Assembly: GCA_017559885.1 (NCBI GenBank)
Contig: JAFYQN010000046.1
Location: forward strand, 1 to 9,164
Reading direction: 5' to 3'
From: Clostridia bacterium
GTDB lineage: Bacteria > Bacillota > Clostridia > Oscillospirales > Acutalibacteraceae
Length of the DNA: 9,164 bases
The number at the start of each line of letters is the position of its first letter. Positions within the stretch are counted from its first letter, which is position 1. A program made the translations under genes and the position numbers. This document shows positions 1-4,642 of this stretch, piece after piece. The notes beneath the pieces were generated by a model. It did not search any database. It saw nothing but the letters and a program-made list of their open reading frames with translations, and was not told the DNA's origin.

Positions 1-25
1 ATTTATATATAACCAAAACATATAC

Positions 26-53
26 AAAACAGTAGCAATGCGACTGTTTTTTT
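26..53 (+). terminator. Rho-independent terminator of an upstream gene
   Basis: An 8-base arm AAAACAGT (26-33) pairs with ACTGTTTT (43-50), and an inner GC/GC pair closes the loop. The right arm runs into an unbroken T tract ending at 53. This is a typical intrinsic terminator. It must serve a gene whose coding part lies left of the window, because no open frame ends inside it. Confidence 0.75.
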
Positions 54-54
54 A

Positions 55-83
55 TTGAAAAGATTAAGTTGTTATGCTATACT
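55..83 (+). promoter_or_regulatory. Sigma-A promoter with extended -10, for the aminotransferase gene
   Basis: TTGAAA (55-60) and TATACT (78-83) are 17 bases apart, and a TG at 75-76 makes an extended -10 element. Transcription should start near base 90. The possible upstream start codon at 69 would then lie inside the promoter, so translation must begin further down, at 123. Confidence 0.75.
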
Positions 84-122
84 GACTTTATGAATATCGA
101 ATTTATAAAATTGGAGTATTTT

Positions 123-965
123 ATGAAAAATTTAGGATATTATAACGGTCTTTGCGATGAGATCGAAAACATATCTATTCCTATGAGTGATAGAGTTTGT
201 TTTTTTGGTGATGGCATATATGATGCAACTTATAGCCGAAACTATAATATTTTTTCGCTTGATGAACATATTGACAGATTCTATAACAGTGCAAAACTTT
301 TAGAAATAGAATTGCCATATTCAAAGTCGGAGATGAAAGAACTGTTAAACGATATGGTGAGGAAAATGGACACAGGTGAAAACTTTGTTTATTTTCAGGC
401 AACCAGAGGTAGCGCTCCTGTTCGTAATCACGTATTCCCCCGTGATACAAAGGCAAATATTTGGATTAATATTTACCACAAAGAAATTCTTGACCTAAAA
501 AAACACATCCAGCTTATTACTATGGAAGATACCCGCTTTCTCCACTGTAATATAAAAACCTTGAATTTAATTCCTGCGGTTATTGCCTCTCAACGTGCCA
601 AAGAGGCCGGATGCTTTGAAACGGTTTTTCACAGAAACGGCAGGGTTACCGAGTGTGCCCACAGTAATGTCCATATCATAAAAGATAATACTTTAATTAC
701 CGCACCTACAGATAATTTAATTTTACCGGGTATTGCCAGAAAGCACATTATTGAATCTTGCAAAAAAATGAATATTCCCGTTTTAGAAAAGCCATTTAAT
801 TTGGAGCAGTTGTTTGACGCAGATGAAGTTTTAGTCTCATCCGCAGGTGCGTTGTGTCTTGTTGCGGATCAAATAGATGGTAAAGCGGTCGGAGGCAAGG
901 CAACCAAACTGGTCGAAAAATTGCAAAAAATGTTATTGCAAGATTTTATAGACCAAACACAATAA
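123..965 (+). CDS. dat: D-amino-acid (D-alanine) aminotransferase, class IV PLP enzyme
   Basis: Cytosolic 280-residue PLP enzyme of fold type IV, the usual length for D-alanine aminotransferase, which interconverts D-alanine and 2-oxoglutarate with pyruvate and D-glutamate. Visible motifs are FGDGIYD near residues 28-34 and FQATRGSAPVRNHVFP near 91-106. The RNH part of the latter carries the Arg and His that bind the substrate carboxylate in D-specific enzymes and separates this protein from branched-chain aminotransferases. The PLP lysine is K145 in NIKTLNL, and E177 in TECAHSN binds the PLP ring nitrogen. The usual TEG is TEC here. The start at 123 is chosen because GGAG (113-116) lies six bases upstream and the in-frame ATG at 69 falls in the promoter. 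It could supply D-glutamate for peptidoglycan, or for gamma-glutamyl polymers if it works with the two genes downstream. The family call is firm; the link to the neighbours is inference. Confidence 0.9.
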   Translation: MKNLGYYNGLCDEIENISIPMSDRVCFFGDGIYDATYSRNYNIFSLDEHIDRFYNSAKLLEIELPYSKSEMKELLNDMVRKMDTGENFVYFQATRGSAPVRNHVFPRDTKANIWINIYHKEILDLKKHIQLITMEDTRFLHCNIKTLNLIPAVIASQRAKEAGCFETVFHRNGRVTECAHSNVHIIKDNTLITAPTDNLILPGIARKHIIESCKKMNIPVLEKPFNLEQLFDADEVLVSSAGALCLVADQIDGKAVGGKATKLVEKLQKMLLQDFIDQTQ

Positions 966-969
966 TCTT

Positions 970-999
970 TTGTTCCATTCTTAAAAATTGTGCTATACT
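970..999 (+). promoter_or_regulatory. Probable extended -10 promoter for the C26 peptidase / CapA pair
   Basis: TGcTATACT (991-999) is an extended -10 element. The same nine bases TGCTATACT occur in the promoter at 55-83. The -35 region is weak: TTGTTC at 970-975 with an 18-base spacer. No terminator is seen between 965 and this site, so read-through from the aminotransferase gene is also possible. Confidence 0.55.
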
Positions 1000-1023
1000 T
1001 AATAAATAAAGGTGTGTGTTTTT

Positions 1024-1728
1024 ATGAAAAAAATTGGTATTGTGCCAAAATCACTTACAATCAAAGAAAATAACAGTTGTATGCAAGACTACTACCAGCT
1101 TGGTAACAACTACATAAAACGTGTAGCCGAAGCGGGTGTTACGCCTGTGGGACTCTGTCCTATGGACAACTGGATTAGCGAAGAACAATTAGATATGTGT
1201 GATGCGTTTTTAGTCCAGGGTGGCGCGGCATTTTTTCCATATCATTTCCAGATTATACACCACGCGATTACCACAGGCAAACGTATGCTTGGTATTTGCC
1301 TTGGCGAACAACTTATTTATGTTTATCTTGAACTAAGACGCAAGGTCGAGGAACGCGGTTACGAGGGCGACCTTGCAAAAGCAATATGGGACTACAAGCA
1401 AACACAATCCTCGGTACTAGAAGCAATCCCAAACCACCGCTACGAATACCCCGAAAAAGATAACGAGGATGTTGCCAAGCACGATGTAAATATAGTGCCC
1501 GGCACACTTTTGCATAAGGTTATTGGGCGCGACAGTATTCGCCTTTGCTCTTTTCACTACCTAAACGTACCGCCAACACAAACGCTCGCTACCATAAACG
1601 CGTGGTCAGCTTTAGGTGACGGTGTAGTAGAGGGTGTGGAATACGGCGACAACATTTTAGGTATTCAGGGTCACCCCGAAGCCGATGACCTATTGCCTGA
1701 ATTTTTTGAGTTTTTAGTAAAAGATTGA
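1024..1728 (+). CDS. Class I glutamine-amidotransferase-like protein, peptidase C26 (gamma-glutamyl hydrolase type)
   Basis: A 234-residue soluble protein with the class I amidotransferase fold. The nucleophile elbow GICLGEQ (90-96) places the catalytic cysteine at C92. GIQGHPEA (213-220) gives the His-Glu partners H217 and E219. The VQGGAAFFPYHF stretch (64-75) before the elbow resembles the oxyanion loop of the PuuD/gamma-glutamyl-GABA hydrolase group. Such enzymes cut gamma-glutamyl amide bonds. The substrate here cannot be read from sequence. The ATG at 1024 is preferred over an in-frame GTG at 1012, because AAAGGTG (1008-1014) sits nine bases before the ATG and would overlap the GTG. The CapA-family gene follows after 24 bases with its own strong ribosome site and no terminator between, so the two are very likely co-transcribed. 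A gamma-glutamyl theme with CapA is suggestive, not proven. Confidence 0.85.
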   Translation: MKKIGIVPKSLTIKENNSCMQDYYQLGNNYIKRVAEAGVTPVGLCPMDNWISEEQLDMCDAFLVQGGAAFFPYHFQIIHHAITTGKRMLGICLGEQLIYVYLELRRKVEERGYEGDLAKAIWDYKQTQSSVLEAIPNHRYEYPEKDNEDVAKHDVNIVPGTLLHKVIGRDSIRLCSFHYLNVPPTQTLATINAWSALGDGVVEGVEYGDNILGIQGHPEADDLLPEFFEFLVKD

Positions 1729-1752
1729 TATATAAATCTATGAGGTGATTTT

Positions 1753-2847
1753 ATGAAAATTATGCTTATGGGCGACCTTTGCCCAAAGGAAAACACCAAC
1801 GAACTTTTTAAACAAAAAGACATCAAAACCCTTTTTGGCGACTTTTTGCCATGCCTTGAGGGCAATGATATTAACTTTGTAAATATTGAGTGCGCCCTAA
1901 CCGAGTCTGACGGCGCTATTGAAAAATTTGGTCCTTGCCTTAAAGGCACACCGATTGCCGCCGAGGTTATGAAGGACGTGGGCATCAACCTTGCAGGTCT
2001 TTCTAACAACCACATCTTTGACTATGGCATCGAGGGTTACAAAGATACTGTAACCGCGCTTGATAAAGCTGGCATTCCATACACCGGTTTTGGCGAAAAT
2101 TACGATGACTCTCGCAAAAACTATTATTTTGAGAAAAACGGCGAAAAAGTAGCCTTTGTTTGCGTTTGTGAGCACGAATATTCTTACGCGCTAGAAGATC
2201 GTATGGGTTCTCGCCCTTACGACTGTTATGACACCATCGCCGACGTTCGCGAAGCAAAAGCAAATGCCGATAAGGTTATTGTAATTTACCACGGTGGCAA
2301 GGAAAACTGCCGCTACCCGTCCCCTCGTATGCGCAAACTCACCCATGCGCTTGTAGATGCGGGCGCCGACGTAGTTGCTTGTCAACACAGTCACTGCATT
2401 GGTTGTAGCGAGTATTATAAAGGCGCGTTTATATGCTACGGTCAGGGCAATTTCCATTTTGTATCACCATGGCGCGCTTGTTACCCACACTGGCCTTATG
2501 AAATCGCGCTCAGATATGATACTATCACAGGTGAGATTGAGCGTATTCCGCTTAATATAAACGATGATATAAACGGTATAGAACTTTCAAAAGGCGAAAC
2601 GTTGCAAAACACACTTGACCTTATGAAAGAACTTGACCAAAGCATAATTGACGGTAGTTATAAAAAAGGTTATCACGACTACTGCGAAAGTGTTCGCGAA
2701 GATTACCACGGTTGGATGGGTCGCGCCTATTCCGAAAAGGCAACCGAGCGTGACAATAAAGTGTTTGGCCACTACCTTGATTGTGAGGCGCATCTCGATA
2801 TGCTACTCGAACTAAATAAAACCGCCAATCACACAAACGAGAAATAA
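1753..2847 (+). CDS. CapA-family (poly-gamma-glutamate synthesis type) protein, soluble form
   Basis: A 364-residue protein with the calcineurin-like metallophosphatase-related fold of the CapA/PgsA family. Motifs in order are MGDLCP (6-11), NIECALT (44-50), LAGLSNNHIFDYG (80-92), YHGGKEN (179-185), ADVVACQHSHCIG (205-217) and YGQGNFHF (229-236). The Asp, Asn and His residues in these motifs are the expected metal ligands. Classical CapA of Bacillus is membrane-anchored and acts with CapBC in making and exporting poly-gamma-glutamate. Here the chain starts directly at the first strand (MKIMLMGD), with no signal peptide or membrane segment, and no capB or capC is in view. It may therefore be a cytosolic hydrolase or phosphatase of the family. 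GAGGTGAT (1742-1749) is a near-perfect ribosome site. It is the last gene of its unit, with a terminator directly after. Cysteine is unusually frequent. The family call is firm and the function is open. Confidence 0.87.
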   Translation: MKIMLMGDLCPKENTNELFKQKDIKTLFGDFLPCLEGNDINFVNIECALTESDGAIEKFGPCLKGTPIAAEVMKDVGINLAGLSNNHIFDYGIEGYKDTVTALDKAGIPYTGFGENYDDSRKNYYFEKNGEKVAFVCVCEHEYSYALEDRMGSRPYDCYDTIADVREAKANADKVIVIYHGGKENCRYPSPRMRKLTHALVDAGADVVACQHSHCIGCSEYYKGAFICYGQGNFHFVSPWRACYPHWPYEIALRYDTITGEIERIPLNINDDINGIELSKGETLQNTLDLMKELDQSIIDGSYKKGYHDYCESVREDYHGWMGRAYSEKATERDNKVFGHYLDCEAHLDMLLELNKTANHTNEK

Positions 2848-2850
2848 AGC

Positions 2851-2879
2851 AAAAAGCCTTGAAAATCAAGGCTTTTTTT
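2851..2879 (+). terminator. Strong Rho-independent terminator after the CapA-family gene
   Basis: A perfect 11-base inverted repeat, AAAAAGCCTTG (2851-2861) and CAAGGCTTTTT (2867-2877), with a five-base loop and a T run to 2879. It starts four bases after the stop codon and separates this unit from the T-box operon promoter only 11 bases further on. Confidence 0.92.
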
Positions 2880-2890
2880 ATTTTTAACAC

Positions 2891-2919
2891 TTGACAAGCA
2901 TTTTTCATTATGATATAAT
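2891..2919 (+). promoter_or_regulatory. Consensus sigma-A promoter of the T-box operon
   Basis: TTGACA (2891-2896) and TATAAT (2914-2919) both match consensus exactly. They have a 17-base spacer and an added TG at 2911-2912 (extended -10). Transcription should start near 2926. Such a strong promoter fits an operon whose control lies in the leader RNA rather than in a repressor. Confidence 0.93.
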
Positions 2920-3024
2920 ACGACCAAATATTTTTTAAATGCTTTGAAGGAATTATTTCTTTTCTTCCCTTCTTTTCAGAGAGTCGTCGGTTGGTGTAAG
3001 ACGATAAGAACATTAAAAGAAAGT

Positions 3025-3027
3025 CTC
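3025..3027 (+). promoter_or_regulatory. Proposed T-box specifier codon CUC (Leu)
   Basis: Three bases on the 3' side of the internal loop of stem I, just above the basal helix that closes with AUUCC. The next base is A, as is usual after a specifier. It was chosen by hand folding, so the frame within GUCUC is not fully secure. Confidence 0.6.
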
Positions 3028-3173
3028 ATTCCCGAGCAGAGTGACTGAACGCTACGGTTATTAAGTTGCTACGGTTTGTCCCGTTACAAAACACGAAACT
3101 TGTTGGAGTTTTGACTGAGTTGGCAATCTTTTTGATTGCAAACAGGGTGGTACCGCGAAATTAAACTTTCGTC

Positions 3174-3213
3174 CCTGAGGTAAAGTTTTTGTAACTTTGC
3201 TTCGGGTTTTTTT
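3174..3213 (+). terminator. T-box leader terminator, alternative to the antiterminator
   Basis: CCTGAGGTAAAGTT (3174-3187) pairs along all 14 bases, counting three G-U pairs, with AACTTTGCTTCGGG (3193-3206). The loop is five bases and seven T follow (3207-3213). Its left arm overlaps the CCCT (3173-3176) that pairs with AGGG (3144-3147) in the antiterminator, so the two folds exclude each other. Confidence 0.92.
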
Positions 3214-3264
3214 ATTTTTATTTTAAAATTACCGACCAACACGGTAAAATGTGAGGGATCTTTT

Positions 3265-4641
3265 ATGAAACAAATTAAAATTGCAGACGCTACATTATGT
3301 AGAGATAACAGTCATTTCAGTTTTAAAGAAAAGATTGAAATTGCAAGACAACTTGAAAACCTTAACGTAGACGTTATTGAGTTTCCTGAAATTGTAAATG
3401 CAAAGGCCGATATTTTGCTTATTAAAACAATTTCTTCTTTTGTTAAATCAAGTGTTATTTCGGTAGCTGCAGGTGTTGGCGCCGATAGTGTTAGCAATGC
3501 TATTGCTTCTCTTATTAACGCTAAAAACGCTCAAATAAGAATTGAACTTCCCGTATCGCCTGTTGGTATGGAATACACATGTCACAAAAAGCCCGATAAA
3601 ATTTTAGCACATATAGAAAACTGCATTAAAACCGCAAAAGCAGGGGTAGAAAACGTAGAATTTTGCGCCGTTGACGCAACACGCGCCGAGGAAGATTTTC
3701 TTAAAACCGCAATCGACACCGCTATTTCTGCCGGTGCTACAAGCATATCGGTTTGTGACAGCGCCGCAAATATGATGCCTGATGATTTTGCCGCATTTGC
3801 CACAAAAATTGCCGACGTTTGTTCAGTACCCGTAGGTGTTAAATGCGATAACAAAAACGGTCTTGCCATAGCGCAAGCAATCCTTGCCGTAAAACAAGGC
3901 GTAACTACAGTTAAAACTGCAGTTGACGGTACAACCGTACCGCTCGACACATTTGCCGATATGATAAAAAATTGCGGCAACGACTACGGTTTTACCTCTA
4001 ATATTAAAACTACCGAACTTCACCGCATTGTAAAACAAATCCGTTGGGTAACGTCCAACGCTCAAAACAACAATGCCGCAATTAAAACCACCGATGACAC
4101 AAGCGTTCATCTTGATAAAAACGATACTATCGAGGCGGTATCTTCTGCCGCTAATAAACTTGGTTATGATCTTTCTGAAGAAGACAAAGCAAAGGTTTAT
4201 GAAGAATTTTTACGTGTTGCCGCTAAAAAGAACGTTGGTTACAAAGAACTTGAAGCAATTATTGCAAGCGTTGCTTTGCAGGTGCCTGCAACCTATTCGC
4301 TTGTAAATTACGTTATAAACACAGGTAACATTATTCCTGCATCCGCTCAAATCACCATTAAGCAGGGCGACGAACAAATTCAGGGCATTTGCATTGGCGA
4401 CGGCCCTATCGACGCCGCATTTTTGGCAGTTGAGCAAATTATTGGTCACCACTACGAACTTGACGATTTCCAAATTCAGTCGGTTACCGAGGGTAAAGAG
4501 GCCATGGGTTCGGCGCTTGTAAAACTCCGTTCGGGCGGTAAACTTTATTCGGGTAACGGTATTTCTACCGACATTATAAGCGCAAGTATACGCGCATACA
4601 TTAACGCCGTAAACAAAATAGTTTACGAGGAGGCAAACTAA
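3265..4641 (+). CDS. LeuA-like DRE-TIM (HMGL-like) protein lacking the HxH metal motif
   Basis: A 458-residue protein built like 2-isopropylmalate/citramalate synthases: an N-terminal HMGL-like TIM barrel (about 1-265), a linker region (about 280-335), and a C-terminal LeuA regulatory/dimerisation domain (about 340-458) with GDGPIDAAF (378-386) and GNGISTDIISAS (430-441). Known members condense acetyl-CoA with a 2-keto acid. The barrel opens DATLCRDN (8-15), in place of the usual DTTLRDG, keeping R13 and D14. EFCAVDATR (132-140) matches the conserved strand. At the metal site, however, the family's HCHND reads K193-C-D195-N-K (in VKCDNKNG), and the GIGERAGN segment reads DGTTVPLD. The usual divalent-metal centre therefore seems lost or rebuilt. 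Ordinary 2-isopropylmalate synthase activity is doubtful, so leuA is not assigned. The start at 3265 has GAGGGATC upstream (3253-3260). It is first in the T-box operon, and the next gene starts one base after its stop. The intact C-terminal domain suggests leucine or a similar acid may still bind. Confidence 0.82.
   Translation: MKQIKIADATLCRDNSHFSFKEKIEIARQLENLNVDVIEFPEIVNAKADILLIKTISSFVKSSVISVAAGVGADSVSNAIASLINAKNAQIRIELPVSPVGMEYTCHKKPDKILAHIENCIKTAKAGVENVEFCAVDATRAEEDFLKTAIDTAISAGATSISVCDSAANMMPDDFAAFATKIADVCSVPVGVKCDNKNGLAIAQAILAVKQGVTTVKTAVDGTTVPLDTFADMIKNCGNDYGFTSNIKTTELHRIVKQIRWVTSNAQNNNAAIKTTDDTSVHLDKNDTIEAVSSAANKLGYDLSEEDKAKVYEEFLRVAAKKNVGYKELEAIIASVALQVPATYSLVNYVINTGNIIPASAQITIKQGDEQIQGICIGDGPIDAAFLAVEQIIGHHYELDDFQIQSVTEGKEAMGSALVKLRSGGKLYSGNGISTDIISASIRAYINAVNKIVYEEAN
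4627..4633 (+). promoter_or_regulatory. Ribosome site inside the end of the LeuA-like gene
   Basis: GAGGAGG lies within the last codons of the LeuA-like gene, nine bases before the ATG at 4643. The stop (4639-4641) and the next start are one base apart, so translation of the two genes is probably coupled. Confidence 0.85.
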
Positions 4642-4642
4642 T

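Larger units (their letters stand above)
2926..3213 (+). ncRNA. T-box riboswitch leader, probably tRNA-Leu (specifier CUC)
   Basis: The diagnostic T-box AGGGTGGTACCGCG is at 3144-3157. Stem I can be folded from 2941-2943/3035-3037 through a kink-turn-like UGA/GA bulge, then GGAAT (2949-2953)/ATTCC (3028-3032). Above that come an internal loop, TTTCTTTT (2956-2963)/AAAAGAAA (3015-3022), an AG-rich bulge CAGAGAG, and an apical stem TCGTC/GACGA (2984-2988/3000-3004) with loop GGUUGGUGUAA. The specifier-loop strand is GUCUC followed by A. This places CUC (leucine) at 3025-3027, with the usual purine after it. The UGGU bulge would pair with a tRNA end carrying discriminator A, as tRNA-Leu has. Stem III is GCAATC/GATTGC (3123-3139). 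Alternative specifier frames (GUC Val, UCU Ser) are less well placed. Uncharged tRNA should favour the antiterminator and switch the operon on. The class is certain; the leucine call is likely, helped by the LeuA-like gene downstream. Confidence 0.93.

Noticed and set aside
69..122. Upstream ATG extending the aminotransferase by 18 residues
   Set aside because: It lies within the -10 region of the promoter, has no ribosome site, and adds residues unlike the family; the ATG at 123 has GGAG six bases upstream.
1012..1023. GTG start for the C26 peptidase
   Set aside because: It overlaps the ribosome site AAAGGTG itself; the ATG at 1024 has proper spacing and starts with the family's first strand.
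2621..3013. Minus-strand open frame of 130 codons
   Set aside because: It runs across the end of the CapA gene, a terminator, a promoter and the T-box leader, and has no recognisable domain or ribosome site.
3051..3076. Direct repeat GCTACGGTT (3051-3059 and 3068-3076) as a separate element
   Set aside because: Both copies lie in the stem II region of the T-box leader and are short; they most likely belong to leader structure.
3582..3980. Minus-strand open frame of 132 codons within the LeuA-like gene
   Set aside because: It is fully antisense to conserved TIM-barrel motifs and its translation is low-complexity Ala/Thr/Ser.
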